A program made the translations under genes and the position numbers. This document shows positions 1-5,267 of a DNA stretch of 7,192 nt, piece after piece (position 1 is the stretch's first letter; each line of letters opens with the position of its first letter). The notes under the pieces were generated by a model. That model was not told where the DNA came from. It saw only the letters and a program-made list of their open reading frames with translations, and ran no database searches. Source of the DNA: an uncultured Clostridia bacterium (lineage in GTDB: Bacteria > Bacillota > Clostridia > Christensenellales > Borkfalkiaceae); contig CANQUY010000091.1 of assembly GCA_947627125.1 (NCBI GenBank), positions 1-7,192 on the forward strand, in the 5' to 3' direction.

Positions 1-1
1 C

Positions 2-925
2 GTCGTCTTTTGCGGCATCTATCCCCTCGACGGGAGCAAGTTTTTGGACCTCAAAGAAGCGATCTTGAAGCTCAAGCTCAACGACGCCTCGCTGACCTTT
101 GAGCCCGATAACTCCGTCGCGCTCGGTTTCGGCTTCCGCTGCGGATTTCTGGGACTTCTGCACATGGAGATCATTCAGGAGCGCATCGAGCGGGAATTCA
201 ACCTCGATATCATCACGACTGCCCCCTCCGTTTCCTATCTCGTGCACAAGACGGACGGGACGCAGTTTTATGTGGATAACCCCTCCCATCTTCCCCCCGT
301 TTCGGAGATCGACTACATGGAGGAGCCCGTCGTCAAGGCGGAAGTGTACTCCCCGCCCGACTATTTGGGCTCCGTGATGGACCTCTGCCAGGACAAGCGG
401 GGAACCTTTAAAGACATGACCTATCTTGACGCGAGAAGGGTAAAGCTCGAATACCTTCTCCCCCTCAACGAGATCGTGTATGACTTCTTTGACGAGCTCA
501 AGTCGAGAACGAAGGGATATGCGAGCTTTGACTACGAGATCGCAGGCTACCAAAAGAGCCCGCTTGTGCGGCTCGACATTCTCTTGAACGGGGAGATCTG
601 CGACGCGCTCTCGACCATCGTACACGAGGAACGGGCTTATCCGCGCGGACGGACGCTCTGCGAAAACCTGAAGGACGCCATTCCGAGGCAGCTGTTTGAG
701 GTCCCCGTGCAGGCGGCCATCGGCGGGAAGATCATCGCGCGTGAAACGGTGAAGGCCGTGCGAAAGGACGTTCTCGCCAAGTGCTACGGCGGCGACATCA
801 CGCGGAAGAAGAAGCTCCTCGAGAAGCAGAAAGAGGGCAAAAAGCGCATGCGCCAGATCGGCACGGTGGAAGTCCCGAGCGAGGTCTTTATGGAGATATT
901 AAAGACCAATAAGGATAAGAAATAA
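2..925 (+). CDS. lepA: Elongation factor 4 (LepA), 3' part only
   Basis: C-terminal 307 residues of the translational GTPase LepA/EF4, which acts on the ribosome and influences elongation and back-translocation. The reading frame is open from base 2, so the gene begins upstream of the window; the TTG at 44 is an internal Leu codon, not a start. The full family length is about 600 residues, so the GTPase domain is outside the window. Visible hallmarks are LNDASLTFEP, the near-invariant ALGFGFRCGFLGLLHMEI stretch, ITTAPSVSYLV, YLGSVMDLCQDKRG, RGYASFDYE, and the LepA-specific C-terminal signature AKCYGGDITRKKKLLEKQKEGKKRMRQIG, ending at a TAA at 923-925. Nothing appears broken in the part seen. 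In many Firmicutes lepA is followed directly by hemW; here repeats and two small genes lie between them. Confidence 0.98.
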   Translation, partial: VVFCGIYPLDGSKFLDLKEAILKLKLNDASLTFEPDNSVALGFGFRCGFLGLLHMEIIQERIEREFNLDIITTAPSVSYLVHKTDGTQFYVDNPSHLPPVSEIDYMEEPVVKAEVYSPPDYLGSVMDLCQDKRGTFKDMTYLDARRVKLEYLLPLNEIVYDFFDELKSRTKGYASFDYEIAGYQKSPLVRLDILLNGEICDALSTIVHEERAYPRGRTLCENLKDAIPRQLFEVPVQAAIGGKIIARETVKAVRKDVLAKCYGGDITRKKKLLEKQKEGKKRMRQIGTVEVPSEVFMEILKTNKDKK

Positions 926-934
926 GGGAGAATC

Positions 935-1019
935 CGCTCATTCTGAGCCGTAGGCGAAGAATCCCCTTGAACGGAGTCCGTTGGTTTTATGGGATGCTTC
1001 GCTGCGCTCAGCATGAGCG
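935..1019. repeat. Family R1 hairpin repeat, copy A
   Basis: Intergenic palindromic element that starts 9 bases after the lepA stop. It opens with CGCTCATTCTGAG (935-947) and closes with the inexact complement CTCAGCATGAGCG (1007-1019). Inside are GAAGAATCCC and a partner GGGATGCTTC, around the near-palindrome AACGGAGTCCGTT. The whole unit can therefore fold as nested stems. Four further copies or fragments lie at 1063, 1484, 3579 and 6121. The following 1020-1062 is unassigned and contains AGCATGAGCATGC, which resembles a decayed repeat end. No coding signal is seen here. Confidence 0.9.
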
Positions 1020-1062
1020 CGCGTGGCAGCATGAGCATGCGGGAACGGGGAGCCGCTCCAAC

Positions 1063-1153
1063 CGCTCATTCTGAGGGAACAAAGTGACCGAAGAATCCCC
1101 TTGAACGGAGTCCGTTGGTTTTATGGGATCCTTCGCTACGCTCAGGATGAGCG
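1063..1153. repeat. Family R1 hairpin repeat, copy B
   Basis: Most symmetrical R1 copy. The outer arms CGCTCATTCTGAG (1063-1075) and CTCAGGATGAGCG (1141-1153) pair over 13 positions with one mismatch. The inner arms GAAGAATCCC (1090-1099) and GGGATCCTTC (1125-1134) pair with one mismatch. The centre holds AACGGAGTCCGTT (1104-1116), two 6-base arms around one base. It lies just upstream of the alkyltransferase gene. An upstream ATG at 1101 is in frame with that gene but lies inside this repeat and is not used as the start here. Confidence 0.9.
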
Positions 1154-1164
1154 CGGGGATGCTC

Positions 1165-1180
1165 CAATTTTCAATTTTAC
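1165..1180 (+). repeat. AT-rich leader element, copy 1
   Basis: The 16-mer CAATTTTCAATTTTAC ends one base before the ATG of the alkyltransferase gene. An identical 16-mer occurs in the leader of the hemW-like gene (2293-2308), and a related reverse-complement form lies at 6881-6920. It contrasts with the GC-rich surroundings. It provides no Shine-Dalgarno sequence. Function unknown; it may be an outer border of the repeat blocks. Confidence 0.7.
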
Positions 1181-1181
1181 T

Positions 1182-1502
1182 ATGACATTCGCTGAATCCG
1201 TCTATGAATACTTAAAGACCGTGCCGCGGGGAAAAGTCGTCACTTACGGCATGATCGCACATGCCATCGGTCGGCCGAGAGCGGCAAGGCAGGTCGGAAA
1301 CGCCCTCCACCGCAACCCCACGCCCGTCGTCATTCCCTGTCACAGAGTCGTCAACCGCGAGGGGCGGCTCGCGCCCGCGTTTGCATTCGGCGGCATGGAC
1401 GTGCAGGCCGGGCTCCTCCGCGCCGAGGGCGTCGAGGTCACCGACGGCTACGTGGATATGGAAAAGTATTGCTGGAGAGGCTCCGCTCATTCTGAGCCGT
1501 AG
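1182..1502 (+). CDS. MGMT-family cysteine methyltransferase, short form
   Basis: Protein of 106 residues matching the DNA-binding/active-site domain of O6-alkylguanine-DNA alkyltransferases, which move alkyl groups from damaged guanine to a cysteine. Visible features are the helix region TYGMIAHAIGRPRAARQVGNAL (about 21-42) and the active-site motif IPCHRVVN with acceptor Cys53, followed by GRLAPAFAFGG and a VDMEKYCW tail. The retained Cys argues for transfer activity and against the inactive PWHR-type Atl proteins. The family's N-terminal ribonuclease-like domain is absent, as is usual for these short clostridial proteins. The ATG at 1182 is chosen because upstream in-frame codons from 1101 translate repeat DNA; no clear Shine-Dalgarno is visible, so the start is the weak point. 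The last residues (about RGSAHSEP) and the TAG come from R1 copy C, so the native C-terminus seems to have been replaced. Confidence 0.9.
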   Translation: MTFAESVYEYLKTVPRGKVVTYGMIAHAIGRPRAARQVGNALHRNPTPVVIPCHRVVNREGRLAPAFAFGGMDVQAGLLRAEGVEVTDGYVDMEKYCWRGSAHSEP

Positions 1503-1528
1503 CCAAAGGGAAGCATGGAACGGAGTCC
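1484..1528. repeat. Family R1 repeat, truncated copy C
   Basis: Begins with the R1 left arm CGCTCATTCTGAGCCGTAG (1484-1502), which includes the stop codon of the alkyltransferase gene. A degenerate middle follows, then AACGGAGTCCG (1518-1528). The sequence then switches directly into family S (CTTGCTTCCCC), and the R1 right arm is absent. This is a chimeric joint between two repeat families. Confidence 0.8.
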
Positions 1529-1715
1529 GCCTTGCTTCCCCTCTTAGGGGAAGTACCCCGAAGGGGGGATGGGGTTCCGAACCCCTCAGTCACGGCAAGG
1601 ACAGCCGTGACAGCTCCCCTACAAGGGGAGCCGAGGGTTCGTCCTTTCCTCCAAGGGGAGCTGAGCCTTGCTTCCCCTCTTAGGGGAAGTGGCCCGCAAG
1701 GGCCAAAGGGGTTTT
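1529..1715. repeat. Family S repeat block upstream of the nuclease gene
   Basis: Complex GC-rich repeat built from short hairpins: CTTCCCCTCTTAGGGGAAG (seen twice, near 1534 and 1673), a GTCACGG...CCGTGAC stem, and AGCTCCCCT...AGGGGAGC. It also carries one GTCCTTTCCTCCAAGGGGAGC segment (1640-1660). An internal joint reads GGGGTTCCGAACCCCTCAGTC (about 1572-1592). The block ends CCAAAGGGGTTTT at 1703-1715, two bases before the nuclease ATG. It is open in one frame and could be mistaken for coding sequence. Confidence 0.85.
1705..1711 (+). promoter_or_regulatory. Ribosome binding site inside the repeat end
   Basis: AAAGGGG lies 6 bases before the ATG at 1718 and is the only plausible Shine-Dalgarno for the DUF559 gene. 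It belongs to the right end of the family S repeat, so the repeat appears to supply the translation signal. It also supports the ATG at 1718 over upstream in-frame ATGs such as 1532. Confidence 0.55.
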
Positions 1716-1717
1716 CT

Positions 1718-2068
1718 ATGATTCATTACAAACACAAATTAGTAGGTTATGCGAGAGATTTGCGCAAAGCAATGACAAAAGAAGAGCGCAAATTATGGTA
1801 CACCTTTCTGAAATACCTGCCGAAAAAGTTCGTTCGGCAAAAGCCTCTCGGACAATATATTGTTGATTTCTATTGCCATGAAGCGGCGCTTGCGATAGAG
1901 CTCGACGGGTCGCAACACTTTGAGGAAAAAGGCGAAGCATATGACAGGCAAAGGGACGCCTTTTTGCAGGAGCAGGGTATAACAGTCTTGCGCTATTCAA
2001 ATTTACAGATAGCGCGGGAATTTGATTCGGTAAAGGCAGATATATTGTTGCATTTGGGGTTGGAATAA
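1718..2068 (+). CDS. DUF559 / Vsr-like endonuclease-domain protein
   Basis: Small protein of 116 residues that reads as a whole DUF559 domain, part of the restriction-endonuclease-like (PD-(D/E)XK, Vsr-related) superfamily. Visible hallmarks are the N-terminal helix RDLRKAMTKEERKLWYTFL (about 13-31), FVRQKPLGQYIVDFYC with Asp50, the core strand LAIELDGSQH with Glu61, Asp63 and His67, then YDRQRDAFLQEQGITVLRYSNLQI (76-98). Asp50 and the E61-x-D63 pair are the likely metal-binding centre; this is inferred from the family, not shown. The cellular role is unknown. The gene is visibly richer in A+T than its neighbours, and repeats abut both ends: GGGGTTTT just before the ATG, and AAAACCCC overlapping the TAA. 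Placement and composition suggest a mobile or transferred gene. The start is set by the repeat boundary and an AAAGGGG site. Confidence 0.93.
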   Translation: MIHYKHKLVGYARDLRKAMTKEERKLWYTFLKYLPKKFVRQKPLGQYIVDFYCHEAALAIELDGSQHFEEKGEAYDRQRDAFLQEQGITVLRYSNLQIAREFDSVKADILLHLGLE

Positions 2069-2280
2069 AACCCCTCAGTCACTACGTGACAGCTCCCCTG
2101 AAAGGGGAGCCGAGGCTTGCTTCCCCTCTTAGGGGAAGTACCCGCGCAGCGGGGGATAGGGTTCCAAAACCCCTCAGTCGCGCAAGGACAGCGCGACAGC
2201 TCCCCTATGAGGGGAGCCAAGAGGCCGTCCTTTCCTCCAAGGGGAGCCAAGGGCCGTCCTTTCCTCCAAGGGGAGCTGAG
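2067..2280. repeat. Family S repeat block downstream of the nuclease gene
   Basis: Starts AAAACCCCTCAGTCAC (the first two A's belong to the nuclease stop codon), then GTCACTACGTGAC and AGCTCCCCT-AGGGGAGC stems, then CTTCCCCTCTTAGGGGAAG and a CCCGCGCAGCGGG stem. A new unit begins at the joint GGGTTCCAAAACCCCTCAGTC (about 2159-2179), with GTCGCGC...GCGCGAC and further AGGGGAGC segments. The order of parts matches the upstream block, so the nuclease gene lies between two units in the same orientation. No gene is seen in 2069-2317. Confidence 0.85.
2223..2280 (+). repeat. 29-bp tandem duplication inside family S
   Basis: Two adjacent 29-base units (2223-2251 and 2252-2280), each starting GGCCGTCCTTTCCTCC and continuing AAGGGGAGC. 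They differ only near the 3' end (CCAAG versus CTGAG). A single related segment occurs at 1635-1664. This looks like a local expansion of a repeat sub-module. Confidence 0.8.
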
Positions 2281-2292
2281 GAGCCCCCACCA

Positions 2293-2308
2293 CAATTTTC
2301 AATTTTAC
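2293..2308 (+). repeat. AT-rich leader element, copy 2
   Basis: CAATTTTCAATTTTAC, identical to 1165-1180 and likewise just upstream of a gene start. Here it is preceded by CCCACCA and followed by the GAGG Shine-Dalgarno (2309-2312) of the hemW-like gene, 5 bases before the ATG. Confidence 0.7.
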
Positions 2309-2317
2309 GAGGTACCC

Positions 2318-3355
2318 ATGGCTGGGATCTATCTTCACATTCCGTTTTGCCTCTTTCACGAGATCGAACTCAGAGGCAAGGAGCTCGAAAAGGAAGTTTT
2401 CGACACCGTCTATATCGGCGGCGGCACGCCCTCCGTCATCGACCCGAAGTATATCTACGGCGCGATGAAGCAGATCGTCAAGTGTTTTCACCTCTCCAAA
2501 GATCCCGAGATCACCATCGAGATGAACCCCGGGACCGTTTCCGAAACCAAGATTTCGACCTACAAAAAAGCGGGGATCAACCGCTTCTCCGTGGGGCTCC
2601 AGACGGCCATCGACGCCCAGCTCGAGGAGATCGGCCGCATTCACAACGTCAGGGACTATCTCTACTGCGCAAGCCTCTTGAAGGGGGAAAATTTCTCCGC
2701 GGACGTCATGCTCGGCCTCAAGGGACAGACGCAGGAGGACGTGCGCAAGACCATTGAGATCGCGGCGGAGAGCGGGGCGAAGCACATTTCCATGTATGCC
2801 CTCACGCCCGAGGACGGCACTCCCATCTACACCGACTATCTGAACGGGGAACTGCCCGACGGCGACGAGGTCCGTTCTCTCTACGATTTCGGCTACGGAC
2901 TCCTCAAACAAAAGGGCTTTTTGCGCTATGAGGTGAGCAATTTCTGCCAAAAGGGCTATGAATCGAGGCACAACCTCAACTATTGGCGGCGGGGGGAATA
3001 TATCGGGCTCGGCGTTTCGGCGAGCAGTTTTTTCTACGGGAGAAGGTTCACCAACACCTTTGATTTGGACGAGTACATGAAGTGTATCCTCTCGGGGTTT
3101 CTGCCCGTCGTCGAGAACGAAAAGGTGGAAGAGGGCGACGCGAAGTTTGAATTCGTCATGCTGGCCCTGCGCACGGCGGAGGGCATTTCGGCGGCGAAGT
3201 ACAGGACGGCGTTCGGGAGCGATTGGAAGGAAGATTTTGCCGACGCCTACAAAAAAAATGCAACTTATTTCACGGAAAACGGCGACCGCACGGCCATCAA
3301 AGAGGAATATCTGTACGTGCAGAACCAAATTTTGATGGACTTTGTGGAGAATTGA
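2318..3355 (+). CDS. hemW: HemW-like radical SAM protein lacking the full Fe-S motif
   Basis: 345-residue homologue of HemW, a radical SAM-related heme chaperone long annotated as oxygen-independent coproporphyrinogen III oxidase. Family marks are the N-terminus MAGIYLHIPFC, GGGTPS (34-39), EMNPGT (68-73), NRFSVGLQT (88-96), IGRIHN, DVMLGLKGQT, YEVSNFC, and the HemW signature HNLNYW, then a winged C-terminal part. The start at 2318 has GAGG 5 bases upstream; in-frame codons before it translate repeat DNA. The oddity: after IPFC (Cys11) the sequence jumps straight to LFHEIELRGKE. HemW proteins normally continue with two more cysteines (CX3CX2C) and about 25 further residues. The reading frame is intact, so this is a clean in-frame loss, consistent with a length below the usual 370-390. 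Without those cysteines a SAM-bound [4Fe-4S] cluster should not form; the gene may be inactive, altered, or misassembled. Confidence 0.93.
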   Translation: MAGIYLHIPFCLFHEIELRGKELEKEVFDTVYIGGGTPSVIDPKYIYGAMKQIVKCFHLSKDPEITIEMNPGTVSETKISTYKKAGINRFSVGLQTAIDAQLEEIGRIHNVRDYLYCASLLKGENFSADVMLGLKGQTQEDVRKTIEIAAESGAKHISMYALTPEDGTPIYTDYLNGELPDGDEVRSLYDFGYGLLKQKGFLRYEVSNFCQKGYESRHNLNYWRRGEYIGLGVSASSFFYGRRFTNTFDLDEYMKCILSGFLPVVENEKVEEGDAKFEFVMLALRTAEGISAAKYRTAFGSDWKEDFADAYKKNATYFTENGDRTAIKEEYLYVQNQILMDFVEN

Positions 3356-3390
3356 ACGGGACCGCTGTGCGGCGGGGGGCACCGTGCGGC

Positions 3391-3530
3391 GTCATGCTGA
3401 AAACGGGAACATGAACGCAGTCCACGAAAGCCCTACCGAAGCATCTCGCCGCATGCTCTACGGACTTCCGCCGCGAGATTCTTCGGGTAAAGTCATTTGA
3501 CTTCGTTCTTGCTCCGTTTCTCAGAATGAC
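3391..3530. repeat. Family F2 hairpin repeat, copy 1
   Basis: 140-base element with ends GTCATGCTGA (3391-3400) and TCAGAATGAC (3521-3530), inverted with one mismatch. Inside, CCGAAGCATCTCG (3436-3448) pairs with CGAGATTCTTCGG (3474-3486) with one mismatch. A second copy of nearly equal length lies at 7017-7157. It sits 35 bases after the hemW-like stop. The 3356-3390 and 3531-3578 segments share GTGCGGCGG and show no gene. Confidence 0.88.
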
Positions 3531-3578
3531 GCGGCGGGGCAGGGCAAGTCATGGGCCACCGTGCGGCGGGAAGCCAAC

Positions 3579-3671
3579 CGCTCATTCTGAGGGAGGCGAA
3601 GCCGACCGAAGAATCCCCTTGAACGAAGTCCGTTGGTTTTATGAGATCCTTCGCTACGCTTAGGATGAGCG
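3579..3671. repeat. Family R1 hairpin repeat, copy D
   Basis: Runs from CGCTCATTCTGAG (3579-3591) to CTTAGGATGAGCG (3659-3671), with the inner GAAGAATCCC and GAGATCCTTC arms and AACGAAGTCCGTT at the centre. The GGGAGGCGAAGCCGACC segment after the left arm is shared with copy E. It lies in the leader region of the SDR/ferredoxin pair. Confidence 0.9.
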
Positions 3672-3690
3672 GGCGGAGCGAGAGTCTTTC

Positions 3691-3712
3691 GCCCCCTCCT
3701 TGGGGAGGGGGC
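3691..3712. repeat. GCCCCCTCC hairpin, copy 1
   Basis: Perfect 9-base inverted repeat GCCCCCTCC / GGAGGGGGC around TTGG, 31 bases before the SDR gene start. The same stem occurs at 6267-6287. There is no T-tract after it, so it is not a classical terminator for the plus strand. It could affect the leader of the mRNA. Confidence 0.8.
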
Positions 3713-3743
3713 GGGGGAAAACAACGCAAAAGAGGAATGATAT

Positions 3744-5267
3744 ATGAAAATCGCAATGACAGGCGTCAGCGGAAATATGGGCAGAGAGGCCCTGAAAGCG
3801 ACGCTCGAACTCAACAACGTCGAACTCGTCCGCGTCTTTCTATCATGGAGAAAACGCAACAATAAGTTTGCAAAAAAACTCAAAAAACAGTACGGAAACC
3901 GCATCGAGATCGTCCGCAGTTCCCTTGCAAACAGGGAGGCATGCAGGACGCTCGTCAATGGCATGGACTACGTCATTCACATGGCGGCCGTCATTCCGCC
4001 CCGCTCGGACAACGACTTCGATGCGAGCGAGGAATGCAATCTCATCGGCACCATGGCCCTTGCGGACGCCGTGTTTGAAGCGGATCCCCAGCCAAAGTTC
4101 GTGCACATTTCCACCGTTGCCCTCTACGGCAACCGCAACGAAAAACACCCCTTCGGCAGAGTGGGCGACCCTCTCGTCATCTCCCCCTTCGACACCTACG
4201 CTATGCACAAGCTCAGGGCGGAACGGTACGTCTTGGAGCGGGGAATTAAGACATGGGCGGTGCTCCGCCAGACGGCCATGCTCCACCCCAACATGCTCAA
4301 CGACAACGTGAGCGACGGGCTCATGTTCCACACCTGCGTGAACGCTCCCTTGGAGTGGGTGAGCTCGCGGGACAGCGGCTATCTCATCAGGCGCATCATT
4401 GAGCGGGATTCCGCGGGAGAAGTCCCCGAATTTTGGGGAAATATCTACAATATCGGCGCGGGAAAGAAGGGCATGGCGACGGGATACGACACCTTCAAGT
4501 GCGGATTCGGCCTGATCGGCGGGTCGGCGGAGAAATTTTTCAAGCCCGAATGGCTCTCCCAACGCAACTTTCACGGCCTGTGGTACTACGACGGCGACAA
4601 ACTTGAAACATTCTTTTCGTACCAACGGGACGGCATGGAGGAGTATTGGCAGGAAATAGGACGGCGGCACAAGCTCTTTAAACTCGCCAAGATCGTGCCC
4701 AAAAAACTCATCCATTTCTTCCTCTTCCGCAGGCTCTTAAAGACGCCGAACGCCCCCATGCACTGGAAAAAATCCAACGACTATGCGCGCGTTTTCGCCT
4801 ATTTCGGCACGGAGGAGGCACCCACGGACTGGAAGGACGTCAAGCTCATTGCGAAGGGCGATTTCGGCGACTATGACGCCATGCGTGAGAAGAAAAACGC
4901 CGTGCTCCTCTCCCACGGCTACGACGACGGAAAGCCCCTCTCCGCGTGGACGGTTGAAGATCTCAAGAGCGCGGCGGCCTTCCGCGGGGGCGAATGCCTT
5001 GCGGAGGAGATGGAGAGCCCCTATTCCCCCGTCAAGTGGAGATGCCACGACGGCCACGAGTTTGAACTCAACCCCTACACCGTTTTAAAGGGCGGGCACT
5101 GGTGCCCCGTCTGCAGCTGCCCCGCCCCGTGGGACTTCGACCGTCAGGCGAAATTTTCACCCTACATTGCGCAGGTCTGGTACGACAGCCACGCAAAAAA
5201 TGAGAACATATGTTACGATTTAGACGGCAAAACGCCGATTCTGAAAAAGATTGAGGAAGACAAATGA
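3744..5267 (+). CDS. SDR/epimerase-like protein with C-terminal treble-clef module
   Basis: 507 residues. The N-terminal part is an extended short-chain dehydrogenase/reductase: a Rossmann nucleotide loop TGVSGNMG (6-13), DYVIHMAAV (75-83), the catalytic-type STVALYG (123-129), and YAMHK giving Tyr152-x3-Lys156. This predicts NAD(P)-dependent chemistry on a sugar, nucleotide-sugar or related substrate; the substrate cannot be read from the sequence. Residues about 240-400 extend the substrate-binding part and are less recognisable. Residues about 405-460 form a second module: SAAAFRGGECLAEEM, then WRCHDGHEFELNP and GGHWCPVC, with Cys434, His438, Cys454 and Cys457 as likely zinc ligands. That pattern resembles treble-clef repeats usually seen in DNA-associated or nuclease proteins, an unusual partner for an SDR. 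The start has GAGGA 7 bases upstream. The stop overlaps the next gene by ATGA. Confidence 0.88.
   Translation: MKIAMTGVSGNMGREALKATLELNNVELVRVFLSWRKRNNKFAKKLKKQYGNRIEIVRSSLANREACRTLVNGMDYVIHMAAVIPPRSDNDFDASEECNLIGTMALADAVFEADPQPKFVHISTVALYGNRNEKHPFGRVGDPLVISPFDTYAMHKLRAERYVLERGIKTWAVLRQTAMLHPNMLNDNVSDGLMFHTCVNAPLEWVSSRDSGYLIRRIIERDSAGEVPEFWGNIYNIGAGKKGMATGYDTFKCGFGLIGGSAEKFFKPEWLSQRNFHGLWYYDGDKLETFFSYQRDGMEEYWQEIGRRHKLFKLAKIVPKKLIHFFLFRRLLKTPNAPMHWKKSNDYARVFAYFGTEEAPTDWKDVKLIAKGDFGDYDAMREKKNAVLLSHGYDDGKPLSAWTVEDLKSAAAFRGGECLAEEMESPYSPVKWRCHDGHEFELNPYTVLKGGHWCPVCSCPAPWDFDRQAKFSPYIAQVWYDSHAKNENICYDLDGKTPILKKIEEDK

Noticed and set aside
784..1038. Minus-strand open frame of 84 codons across the lepA end
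   Set aside because: It overlaps the lepA 3' end and R1 copy A, with no ribosome binding site or recognisable product.
1532..1717. N-terminal extension of the nuclease gene from 1532
   Set aside because: The added residues are encoded by repeats, and a complete DUF559 domain begins at 1718.
1529..2280. Possible CRISPR array
   Set aside because: Repeats are irregular in length, palindromic and interleaved, with no equal-sized unique spacers, and no cas genes are present.
2117..2317. N-terminal extension of the hemW-like gene from 2117
   Set aside because: It translates family S repeat. The ATG at 2318 has a good Shine-Dalgarno and gives the canonical MAGIYLHIPFC start.
2174..3382. Long minus-strand open frame of 402 codons opposite the hemW-like gene
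   Set aside because: It mirrors the GC-rich codon pattern of the hemW-like gene, runs into repeat DNA, and matches no family I recognise.
3597..3660. TTGAAC / TTTTAT as a promoter within R1 copies
   Set aside because: The spacing is about 13 bases, too short, and the -10 match is poor; both parts belong to the hairpin core.
3691..3712. Hairpin as a terminator before the SDR gene
   Set aside because: There is no T-tract on the plus strand and the stem is followed by GGGGGAAAAC; it recurs as a repeat at 6267.
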